From: Caprimulgus europaeus
Lineage: Eukaryota > Chordata > Aves > Caprimulgiformes > Caprimulgidae
Direction: 5' to 3'
Assembly: GCA_907165065.1 (NCBI GenBank)
Contig: OU015523.1
Location: forward strand, 122,026,523-122,090,522
Length of the DNA stretch: 64,000 nt
Below the pieces are notes generated by a model. It was given only the letters and a program-made list of their open reading frames with translations. It made no database searches and was not told the DNA's origin. The position numbers were made by a program, and so were the translations under genes. Numbering within the stretch: position 1 is the first letter of the stretch; every line of letters begins with the position of its first letter. This document shows positions 35,225-45,855 of the stretch, piece by piece.

Positions 35225-35310
35225 TCAGGAAGATTTGAATGCTTCCTGATTGATTTTCCAAATAATTATTTCATTTGCTTCTAACAGAGACTACCTTGCA
35301 ATTCAAGTAT
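35225..35310 (-). repeat. Inverted duplicate B, right copy
   Basis: Reverse complement of 34233-34318 over 86 bp, four mismatches. It lies only 38 bp from the right copy of A, although the left copies are about 1.04 kb apart. Confidence 0.93.
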
Positions 35311-35329
35311 TCAAGTATATTTTTCTCTA

Positions 35330-38300
35330 TACATTTACATTTTCCTGTCTGGGTGGGATAAAGTCTGTCATCAACAGAGAATAAATTTCAGGACCATGAA
35401 ATGTAAGTATCATGAAATAAATTTCAGTATCATGCAATCATAAATTTCAGTATCATCAGCATTACAAGGCTGCAGTCTGCTCACACAAAGCCTTTGCACA
35501 GAGGCTGCCAATCTGATGCAAACAACAATATTAAATGTTTCTTCCCTATAGTTCCCCCTGCTTGCTGTAGATTAGTTCTCTGTACACTACATGGAGTGAG
35601 ATCTGTTCCATGAGGTTTAGATCTGCTGTCACTGGAAGCATTCAGAGGCAGCTGAAAGGATTGATCTCGTCTGAGAACAGAACTGGGAGATGGGAACGCC
35701 TGAATTTCAGATGCATAATTGCACTAGTCTTGCTGCACGGCCTGAGGCTGCTGGTTGAGCTCTTACCTCATTTTCCCCATTTGCAATATGTCTCATAGGA
35801 TGGTTTGGTGATTAATTGATGGTGAAATAGTTAATTACTTAGTAAGAATTGAATAATTTGATAAGAATCTATATATATCCCCAAAAATATGGAAAAAAGA
35901 AAAAAACCCATAATAGCCAGCCCTGAAACTGTTAATTAACAAACCCAGACAAGATGGTGAGATTCAGGACAGAAATCTCATCAGAGGTTCAATTGCCAGT
36001 GCATTTTGTCTAAACTGGAGATCCTAGATGAATTTATTCTTCCATGACCAGTGCAACTTGATGTTCCTCTGATTCCAGAGGCAGCTTGACAGGAATGTGG
36101 AGTTAGAGGATGGCATGTTCCTGAAACCTCACTTTTATCCTGGCAGCTTTGGAAGATCTCCATGGTATGCTAAGGCAGCCAGTGAAAAGGCTCAGGGGGT
36201 TCTATGTTGTTATTTTGCAGTTCCTGCAGGTACACACTAGGAAGCAATTGGAAAGGATTATGCAATGAAATTAATTTATTAAGATTTTCCTGTGTCCTGC
36301 AGAACAATCCATGACTCATCAGCGATTTGGAGAGCGTTGAGAAGTACATCATATCAAAGGAATTCTGCAGGGCCAGCTCTCTTGGCAAGCCTGAAGTGAT
36401 CTGTATCTCCAGTGGAACTTTGGTTTTAGTGTGACCAACCAGGATAATTAAATTACCGGTGTCACTGTCCTCAGCCAAATCACCCCTGTGCTTTTTTAGC
36501 TCCCTCTATTGGATTCACTACCAAAGCTGCTCTTTTACCTGACAAAATGAGTGTTCCATCTCTCCAGCTTTTTGGTGAGCTGATGTTGCTTCACAACTCT
36601 GAATTATCTTGCTGTTTTTACAATACTTTGTGTGCTCCATGTCGGTACTGATCATGTTGCTGGAGACTTTTACTTTGCACTTTAATAGAATTTAACTGCA
36701 CTGATGCTCGAAGCTGTCACAAAATACCTCAAATTCAGTGTAGTTTTCCCCAAAACATCTCAAGTCAGCTACTCTATAATCTTTGTGTTACAATCCACAT
36801 AGCTGATCTTGGACACAATGCAGATAGGTAGAAATGAAGGATGGTGGTTTCATATTTTCACAGCTTGCTTGTGAAGCATCTGAAATGCCCAGGGACCCCG
36901 TGTCTGTCAGTGCTCTGCAGTTTTTGGTTGTTATTCATTGTAATCCAGGGAGGCAGAATAGCAGAGTTAAGGGAAAGAACAGGGGAAGGTTTCTCTCTGC
37001 AGTTTATTCTCTAGGGTTTTGTTCAGTCCAGTTTTAAATGGCTCAAGCTACTGAAGTGATTCAAGCTATGACATTTTGGCAGGGTGTGAAACGAAATGTG
37101 GCAGAGGTGCTCTGACTGAAGAGCTGGTTTTGTTCTCTCTGAAATGTGTGGCAAATCTCTCGCCGGCTTCAGTCAGAACAGGATTGGGTCCTTGGAATCA
37201 TTCAGTTTGAATAAACTCAGCAAAAACCAGCGAGAGAATCTGATTTGGTGATACCATTACACTGTTACAACCTCTTTTGGGCTCACTCTCCTCTGTTTAC
37301 AGTGTCCTCTAGCGCAGCCAAGACTTTCTGTGTAGAAAAATGAGCTGCTTTTCCTAGGTTTTGAGTAATAAAGTAGCCCTGGATTAGTAGCCCCTGTCTG
37401 ATGTCTGATTCAGACTGTCTCTTCCATTACCTAGGGATTTTTTCTAAACTCTGATACTGGAAGTAGAAGCTCTCCAGAGATATACTTAAAAAAAAAAAAA
37501 AAATCAATAAAGAGAGGAAAAGCTAATTGATTTTTAAATTATTTTTATTATTATTTTCTTTATAAGATAGCCCATTAAACTTGGGCAGTCCCTAATGAAA
37601 GGTAAATTTACTGCAGTCTGTTTTACCACACTTTCAGAGTCGTCTCCCTTGTTCCCTTGACATTATAGCTTTCATTTTTATTTCTCCCTACTTATAGGTT
37701 AAAGGACATTTTAAAAAAAAATCATAGTTCAGGATAATTTGGATTAATTTCACTTTCAGAAGTGTTCTTCTGGATTTCTTACTGATTCAGCAGGAGCTGT
37801 TGAATTCAAGTTCTGTGTAAATCCATTTCTACTGTGTTCTGCATGCTCACAGAGAAGAATTTAGCTCATCATAGATCTATAGTAAAATAGAGAGAATAAA
37901 ATAAATAGAAAATTATAGGACAGAAAAGTGATTCTGAGCATGTGTTATAAAACCATCACAACTCCCTAAACTGAATCCTGAAGGAAAACCTGTCACAGCC
38001 TTGTTTGTTGGAAACACTGTTCTGGGCAGCAAATTTACATTTTGGGGAACGTTGTATTCTTTTTTATTTCTGAATTCTTTGTCTTGAGGAGAGAAGATGA
38101 GAGTCTGGGACAGGGACTCGAGAACATGTTCGCACCCAAGGCAGGGACAGTCACCCAAACAGATCAGAGAAGGCTCTGCCACACAACGTCACAGCCCAGG
38201 GCTGCTTGCTTGCACTGGCAGCTGGGCAAGAGGCAGCAACCCAACCTCCTTCTGTGATTTCTGACGGTGTTCTGCCAGCCTGGAGACACGCTCTCATGTG

Positions 38301-38696
38301 CTTGGGATGTTTGTCTGCCTTTACCACGCTACTTTCCACACTTCCTGCACTGTCAGCAAGTTCCTTCATGCTCCAAAGGGCCAAGTGAATAAGCAGTATT
38401 TACAACCTCCCCCTTTCTCCCCCCTTTCCCTCTCAGTGGTGCCCCTCTAACTCTCTCTGGGTGCCTCGTTTTCCCTCTGCAGCGCTGCCTCTATTTCACA
38501 CAGCAGAGTTGCTGATGTGATTTCCCATCCAGATGGAGCACTGATCACTAAAAGAGCGTCCAGACTGTATGTGGATCCTCACCTGAGGTTGGCTGGGTGG
38601 GATCAGGAAGGGAATGGATGTTTGAAAATGAGGTGGATGATTAAGTAAGGCTGGAGGGATGAAGGGAAGGGGAAATGAGAAGAAGTAGGACTAGTT
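35330..38696. other. No gene seen; spacer
   Basis: Contains a short AAATTTCAGTATCATG tandem (about 35400-35460) and an A-run at 37484. No exon recognised. Confidence 0.45.
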
Positions 38697-38822
38697 GGAG
38701 GCCAGGTTGGATGAGGCTTTGAGCAACCTGGTCTAGTGGAAGATGTCCTTGCTCATGGCAGGGAGGTTGGAACCGGATGAGCTTTAAGGTCCCTTCCAAC
38801 CCACAACCAGTCTATGATGGAT
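38697..38822 (+). mobile_element. CR1 LINE tail, plus
   Basis: TTGGAGGCCAGGTTGGATGA…GGTCCCTTCCAACCCACAAC, ending at CAGTCTATGATGG. Confidence 0.93.
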
Positions 38823-41095
38823 ATTTCTAGAAACAGCTGAGAAGAGCAGGGGCAGGGATGGATGGGGGCTTTTTTGCAGCAGGCAGAGGGAAGTTCTGAT
38901 GCAGGGAAGTATAGATATGCCTGTAGCTGCGAGATTAAAAGAGGAAATTCTGACTTTAGCTTCATGCCTGCTTTTGCAGCATGACAATGCTGTTTATAAT
39001 ATCTGAAAGCAGGCTTTTCTGTCACAGTGCTCATCTCCACAGATTCTTGCACAATGCAGGATTAAAATGGAAACAGTCAGATCCTGGTGTGAATTCCCAT
39101 AGCTCCAGTGGCTGACCAGTCTTTGAATTTTATGCCTCACCTCCCAACAAAGCTTATGACATTTGAATATATTTTTTACCTAAGATTACCAGTGGAAAGT
39201 TGTATTTTTTTGAGAAACAAAACTCTTCAGATCATTGAGAAAATGTACAAATCTAAGTCAAAACCAGGATCCAGTGCAGAAACTTAGAGCACAGGGCTGA
39301 ACTCCCCCCATCTTTTTAAGCTTGAATTAGCAGCATGCCTCAAAACTGAGATAGATTCAGCTGTTAGCTAATGAATCAAAGACTGACCTCATCGTTAAGC
39401 CATTATCCATCTGTATTTTATGACTTCCAGAGATACACAAGGCTTCCAGAATCAAATAGTCACTTGTGGCTTCCCTGACTTGCTGACTGCTCACCAAAGC
39501 ACTGAGTGCTCTTAGCTGTCTCCATGCAATTTCCTGGCTAAAGGAGATCTGGAATGTAAAAGTGCATTCATGACCAGAGGTTTTGCCAGATTCCAGGACT
39601 TCAATGAAGCAATAAGAGATTATTTAAAATTGGAATGGCATGAAGATTCCTCTGAGTTTCCAATCAACTATAGGGTAACTTAACCAACAAGAAAGTAACC
39701 CTTAAGGAGAACCTGAATAATCATTCAGGTTCTTAAGCATAAAAAAGGAAAAAGCATAAAAAAGGTATTTAAGCATAAAATAGGTATATAATATATATAT
39801 AATATATAATAGGTATATAATATATACCTATAATATATATAATATATATAATAGGTATTTAAGCATAAAAAAGGTATTTAAGCATAAAAAAGGAAAAAAA
39901 ACCACAAAACCAGGTTGTAATTATTGTACCTGTACCAGACAGATCCTGACTCTTTACTGTGAACCTCTTGATGCAGAAATGAAGCACCAAGTGGCAAGTG
40001 GGAACACGTCCAGTATGATGCTCTAACCATTTATCCAGATATAGCCAAGTGCTGAGGAATCGTAGTGGATTCTTGGATTCAGCTGGTAAATCTGCAGACA
40101 GTGCTAAGATCAGAGAAGTGTAACCCAGAGCCAGCTTTGCTAAACTGGTGGCCCTGGTTCTTACCCCTGTATTTGAACTCATTCTAGGCAGAGAAACCTT
40201 AGCAAACCTTTCTCTGGGATAGTAGGAAATGCATGTCCATGTTAAATACGCACCAGGTGTAGTGTGCTACTCCACATTTTGGAGCTGATTCCAGCTGCCT
40301 TTGTGACGGGTGTTACACACCATCCAGCATCAGGATATGCAAGATAGGAACCAGGTGCTGCTCTCCACCAGTCAGGTGTTCTTTTGTTATGTTGCTACTT
40401 TGCTTTTCTGGCACTGGAATGCCCTAAAACTGATGGAGGAAATGAAAGCTTGTTGCTGACGTGCTTTTGTGTGTTGCTCAGAGAAAACATTTACTCTTAT
40501 GCATCATAGATTTGTATCCAGAAACACATTCTCCACTGCTTCAGTCTGTTATCTGGACAAAGTAGAATGAAGATCATTCTCATTTGGAAGTGTTTAACAT
40601 GCATTTTGCAGAGCTGTACAAGCTCATACGATATGTCAGGCAGTGATGAATCATAGTTTGTCTTCTTCATGGCTTCACACTGCTATGACAACATTATTTT
40701 GCTGGATTGACTTCTGATTTACTGTGTGAGAAACCTCCAGGCAGTAGTGTGCTGACCCACCATCACCTCCAGTTTGGCTTGCCGCTGCTTGCTGTTTCTA
40801 CATCTTTGCAGTGAGATCTCTGTCTGAGGAACTTTGTAATTGGGTATTTTATGACTATAGGACTCTTTTTTTTCCCCTCCCCAATTCTTCCTGTGTACTA
40901 AGACTTGTAATTAGTTTTCAAGTCATTCAACTCTGGTTTCTTCCTTGTAGGCTGTAGCCCAATTTGTCTCTAATTGCTAGAGCAGATTGAAGGAGTGGAT
41001 GGATGATTGCAGGTGACTAAGTTGGTACATCATAACAAGTTACTGTCCCTCAGCTGAGATTCAGCTTCTGTGATTTCACATGCTCTTCTGTTCCC
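38823..41095. other. No gene seen; spacer
   Basis: Unique apart from the AT-rich tandem at 39731-39900. Confidence 0.45.
39731..39900. repeat. AGCATAAAAAAGGTATTTA tandem with TA core
   Basis: Units of AAGCATAAAAAAGGTATTT flank a central TATAATATATA run that includes several AATAGGTATATAAT words. It is a composite AT-rich minisatellite. Confidence 0.88.
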
Positions 41096-41457
41096 CCAGC
41101 CTGGAGAAGAGCAGAATGAGAGGGGATCTGATCAATGTCTATCAATATCTGAAATGTGGGGGCCAAATGGGTGGGGCCAGGCTCTTTTTGGTGGTGCCCA
41201 GTGACAGGACAAGGAGCAATGGGCACAAACTGGAACACCAGAAGTTCCAGACAAACTTAAGGAAAAACTTTACTGTGAGGGTGCCAGAGCCCTGGGCCAG
41301 GCTGCCCAGAGAGGGTGTGGAGTCTTCATCTCTGGAGCTGTTCCAAACCCACCTGGACACTTTCCTGTGCAACCTGGTGTAGGGAACCTGCTTTGGCAGG
41401 GGGTTGGACTGGATGATCTCCTGAGGTCCCTTCCAACCCCCACCATTCTGTGATTGT
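41096..41457 (+). mobile_element. CR1 LINE 3' fragment, plus, older subfamily
   Basis: CAGCCTGGAGAAGAGCAGAA…GACAGGACAAGGAGCAATGG…CCCTTCCAACCCCCACCATT…GTGATTGTGT. The tail matches the subfamily of the 2925-3352 copy. Confidence 0.93.
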
Positions 41458-42249
41458 GTCAACCAGGATATTTGGGGATTAGATCTGGCTGAAAAACACC
41501 CAAGAAAGATCTTAGGTGGACTAGTTCCTTGATTCCTTCCATTACCTAGCTGCACAAATAGCCTTGCTAGCACAGTGCAGGGAGTTGCTGAGGAGCAGAG
41601 ATGCACAGCAGGGTAAGAAGTATCAATATTGGTACTGCTGACAAAAAATAAATGTGTGTAGATAAAGTCTTTTTTTTCATCTTGAAATGGCTTTAAAAGC
41701 ACCTATAATGAGAGTCCTGCTTATTTCATACAGCTTTAATTACCTTTATACAGATAAAAACAGCTATAGCAGGGTTTAGAGCTGTATATGGACCAGGCCT
41801 TAGGTCAATCACTGCAATTACCTTACTCAGCCCTTCTCCAAGTGGTTGAATGAATATAGTTGGTAAAATATCTTGTCAAACAAGGCATGTTTATGAGTAT
41901 TTTGGACTGATATCTTGCCTGGCTTCAAGATTTATTTTGTAGATTATGAGGGTACATCCATGTTTCTGAAAAGGCTTTGTTATTTTGTGTGTGGCACAAA
42001 GGGAAGTTACTCTTCAGGTCTCAGTTCAGGGCTGAAGAGTAACAGTTGAGTTTTAACTCCAGCTTTGATGGTTCCCCTTTGTGGATCCAGCACTCAAGCT
42101 GAGCTATGTGGTTCTCTCCTCCATTCCCACCCTGCAGCAATCACATAAGCACAGCTCCTGTGTAACTGTGGGACCCTTGGTACAGGCTGATTGTAGCTGC
42201 CTTGGAAGTGAAATGACTGAAATTTAATTTTATTTATTTATTTTATTTT
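41458..42249. other. No gene seen; spacer
   Basis: Unique sequence between two CR1 copies. Confidence 0.45.
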
Positions 42250-42480
42250 TGAATTGCCTGTGCTGGAAAAACCCTTGAAGATCATCGAGTCCAACCATGA
42301 ACCCAGCACTGACCAGTCCCCGACTGACCCATGTCCCTCAGCACTGTGTCTACACGACTCTTCAATCCCTCCAGGGATGGGGACTCCACCACTGCCCTGG
42401 GCAACCCCTTCCAATGCCTCAGAACCGTTTCAGCAAAGAAATTCTTCCTCACATCCCATCTCAACTGCTCCTGGTGCAAA
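42250..42480 (-). mobile_element. CR1 LINE 3' fragment, minus
   Basis: On plus: GAATTGCCTGTGCTGGAAAA…GATCATCGAGTCCAACCATG…CCAGGGATGGGGACTCCACC…CAGCAAAGAAATTCTTCCTC. Same subfamily as 17703-18090, opposite strand. Confidence 0.92.
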
Positions 42481-43070
42481 CTGATATACTGCCCTGGACT
42501 GACATAGGCACCTTTATGTTGTAACCAGGTGACAAACTATGGACAAACCGTGCTCCAGGGAGCCCACACAGTCAGTCTGTGCATGTGGCTTTGAATCCAG
42601 TTTTAAATGTATCCAACAGAGGGAAGTAATTCCAAGTGTGCAATCCCACAACAGGTTAAGCTGATTGAAATCAGCTCTGTTGCAGTCCCACTCTCCCTAT
42701 CAGCCCCAGACTCGCATTTTCACTGCCTCCATTTATTTATTGTTGTGGGGTTAAATTTTTGCTGCTTTAGCTCCCAAACAAACTTCCCAGGGGAATTGAT
42801 AAACCTTGGTACAAGGGGGAAGGGCAAGATGGTGGCAGCACTGCCTTAACCTGTCACATCTGGGCATGCTGTCTCGGTGTGACAGGCAGGTCTGGCTGGG
42901 GTGGTGACCTGTGTTATTTATCTCCCTTCTGTCTGTATCTACCTGCTTCACTTCACATTTTACTTTGGTATGTCTAGACAGCATGTTCCAAGAACACAAC
43001 CTCACCGTGCCCATGCTCTGTTCTTGAGAGTGGTGCAGCTGTACATCTGTGCAATCACATCCCTCCTCTG
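42481..43070. other. No gene seen; spacer
   Basis: Unique sequence; no recognised feature. Confidence 0.4.
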
Positions 43071-43748
43071 AAGCCCTGAGGAGAAGGACTTGGGGTGCTG
43101 GGGGACCAGAAGCTCCACATGAGGCGGCACCGTGCGCTGGCAGCACAGAGCCAATAACCGTGTCCTGGGCTGCACCCAGAGCAGCGTGGGCAGCAGGGCC
43201 AGGGAGGGGATTCTGCCCCTCTGCTCCGCTCTCCTGAGACCCCCCCTGCAGTGCTACCTCCAGTGCTGGGGCCACCAACAGCACAAGGACATGGAGCTAC
43301 TGGAGCCAGTGCAGAGGAGGCCACGAGGATGATGTGAGAGCTGGAGCAGCTCTGCTATGAGGACAGGCTGAGAGAGCTGAGGCTGTTGAGCCTGGAGAAG
43401 AGAAGGCTCCAGGGAGACCTTCTAGTGGCCTCCCAGTACCTGAACGGGCTCCAGGAAGGCTGGGAGGGACTTTGGCCAAGGGCAGGGAGTGAGAGAACAA
43501 GGGGTGATGGCTTGAAAGTGTCAGAGGGGAGCTGGAGCTGAGATGTGAGGAAGAAATTGTTTGGTGTGAGGGTGGTGAGACTGTCCCAGGTTGGCCAGAG
43601 AAGCTGTGGCTGCTCCTCCCTGGAAGTGTTCTCGGCCAGGTTGGATGAGGCTTTGAGCAATGTGGTCTAGTGGAAGGTGTCCCTGCTGCTGGCAGGGGGG
43701 TTGGAACTGGTCCTTTCTAACCCAAACCAGTCTGTAATTCTGTGATTC
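43071..43748 (+). mobile_element. CR1 LINE 3' fragment, plus, ~680 bp
   Basis: Starts AGCCCTGAGGAGAAGGACTT in the end of ORF2 and ends CCAGTCTGTAATTCTGTGATT. Very similar to the copies at 19748 and 58940. The frame carries stops, so it is dead. Confidence 0.95.
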
Positions 43749-44164
43749 TCTTTCTCTCTCAGCAGAGCACAAGCTCTGAGACGAAAACTCCTGTTAACCT
43801 GGGTGACAAGTTTCCAGTGAGCTTTGGATCAGAGGGAGAGCAAGGACCCGTGTCCCAGCATTATCAGGTAGAGACATCTCGCCTTGTGCCCCACAGCAGC
43901 AGGGCAGAGCCTGTTTTATTTCCTTTTTTTGGCTCTGCCTACACACAGTCCCCAGCACAAAGGAGCCAGCTCTGCGATAGCGATACCAGTAAAGTCATTA
44001 CACTGCTGCATGCCAAGGGTAGAGTTGCTGGTGATCCACTCCCTGCCTTGTAGCTCCGTGATCACGGAAGATTTTGATGTCTCAGCTCAGTGTCTCTGCC
44101 CTGCAAAGGTGCAGGGCTTCGGGCAGCAGCTGCACACAGATTTCCCAGGGTAGCACAGGAAAAC
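43749..44164. other. No gene seen; spacer
   Basis: Unique sequence between CR1 and the antisense LTR. Confidence 0.4.
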
Positions 44165-44520
44165 CAATCTGCCAACACCATTGTTCAGCCACTGCCCCTC
44201 ATCCAGGGGAGAGGTGACAGGGTTGGGGCAAGGGTATGGAGACTCATAGGGTGAGAGAAAAACAGTTTAATAAATGAAATATAAGAAAACTTAAAATAAT
44301 ACTGATATTAAAATAGTACTGATAGTAATAATGGTAGTAAAATATGGAAATGAGTGATGCCCAGTGCCATTGCTCATCACCCACCGACCCAGCCCGGCCT
44401 GGTCCCAGATAACGATCCCGGAGGAGTGACAATCCCGAACCGAAACCGCAATCCCGGGAGAGCCAGAGCCCGAGCGAGAGCCAGAGAGAGCCAGAGAGGA
44501 AGAGCCCCTCATGGATCTCC
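44165..44520 (-). mobile_element. ERV-type LTR fragment, minus
   Basis: Read on the minus strand it has the same block order as 165-723: GGATTGCGGTTTCGG, CACTCCTCCGGGATCGTTATC, GCATCACTCATTTCCATATT, an AT-rich stretch, TTAAACTGTTTTTCTCTCACC, and a G/C-rich end. The U3 end could not be followed beyond about 44520, so it is probably truncated. It lies some 400 bp upstream of the second CpG island. Confidence 0.65.
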
Positions 44521-44829
44521 TGCCCATGGGGGACAGGAGATGGAACAGCCCCTTGGCAGAGCCCAATGCCCATGGAGCTGATCCATTGCAATATTCCTCA
44601 CAGCCCCCTGAGATCTTGCGCTTGCAGACGGACAAACACAAAGTCCTTCAGTGCCAGGGACACAAATGCCAACATGGGGATGTTCTCAGCGTTTCTCTCC
44701 TAACAAATCCCAGCTGAACCCGAACCCCAGCGCTGTTCCAGCTGCTGAAACCGGCTCTGAACCAGCTCTGGCCCAGCTACAAACCAGGACAACCGGGAAG
44801 GTCTCACCCCCTTCCCCCGAAAACTTTTC

Positions 44830-45330
44830 ACCCTCTCCCCCCCCCCGCACCTCCTCCCCGTTCCCCAGCGAAGCCGGCAGCTCCGGCCCCTCTCCCCGGC
44901 TCCTGCCCCACCGATCCCGGTCACCCACCTTGGCGGCTGGGCGGGCCCGGCCCCCCGGAGCCAATGGCAGCGGCAAAGGCGGGAGCGTGAGGGGAGGCGG
45001 TGCCGGTGCCGGGCCCACAATAGGGGCGGTGAGAGGGCGGTGTGGGGAGCGGGCGGAGAGGCGGGCAGGGCGGGTCGAGAGCCGGGCGGAGAGGCGGGCA
45101 GGGCGGGACGAGAGCCGGGCGGAGAGGCGGGCAGGGCGGGACGAGACGAGAGCCGGGCGGAGAGGCGGGCAGGGCGGAGGAGAGGAGAGCCGGGCCGGGC
45201 AGCACAGCACCTTGCACGGGCGGAAGGTGAGTCCCGCCGGGCCGGGGGAAGGGAGGGAATTTCCTCGCTTGTTTTTGTAGCCGGGAAGTTTGCAAAGGGG
45301 TTGTGCGGCCGGGATTTGTGTTCTTTATTT
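44830..45330 (+). promoter_or_regulatory. CpG island and candidate first exon (possibly PAK1)
   Basis: A sharply GC- and CpG-rich block with no convincing coding frame. Near its right side is a strong plus-strand splice donor, GGCGGAAG|GTGAGTCCC (exon end 45226), as expected for a non-coding first exon. In human, PAK1 lies divergently upstream of AQP11 and begins with non-coding exons, so position and orientation fit PAK1. No PAK1 coding exon is recognisable before 64000, so the assignment is inference only. It could equally be another transcript. No TATA box was seen. Confidence 0.6.
45040..45195. repeat. GC-rich minisatellite, ~33-bp unit
   Basis: GAGAGCCGGGCGGAGAGGCG recurs at 45077, 45110 and 45148 (spacing 33 and 38, the latter with an extra ACGAG), with a partial unit before. 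It lies within the candidate first exon. Confidence 0.9.
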
Positions 45331-45784
45331 TTTTTTTTTTAAATAATTAATTATTTTATGCGGGGGTTACCGAGCCCGCCTTCTCCCTGCCCCCCTCCTG
45401 CATCCTCTCTCCTTCCTCCCCACCTCATTCATTTAACAAAGGGAACTTCTCTTCATCCCCCAGGCTTTGCAAACGGGGAGCCGTTTGGGGCCACGTACTT
45501 GAGGTCCCTGGGTAGAGGTTGGGGTGAGAAGCAGGGCTCAGCCCAGCACCCCGTCCTGGTTTCGGCTGGAGCAGTGGGTGCTTGGGGCGAACACAAAGAA
45601 TTGAGGAGCTGGACCTTTGCTGGGCGATGGGGTGATGCTGCTCCGGGCTTTGTGTGGCTGGTGCGAAGGGATGGAGAGGTGGGAGCGTGTCTTTTAACCC
45701 CCTCATTCCCCCACCCCTGTGTGTGTATGAAACTGTGGCTTTTTGCTATTAAAGTACTTAAAAGCAAAGCTGAACTCAGGATAG

Positions 45785-45855
45785 TGGGATAATTCAGATT
45801 GGAAGGGACTTTAGGAGGTCTCTAATCCAGCCTTCCTGCTCAAAGCAGGGTCTTC
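45785..45855 (-). mobile_element. CR1 LINE tail, minus, short
   Basis: AATTCAGATTGGAAGGGACT…CTAATCCAGCCTTCCTGCTC is the reverse of a CR1 3' end; old and short. Confidence 0.7.

Noticed and set aside
44686-45295. Long open frames across the second CpG island (up to 209 codons, both strands)
   Set aside because: GC-rich sequence has few stops, and several overlapping frames are open on both strands. The repeats explain the Arg/Ala/Gly composition.
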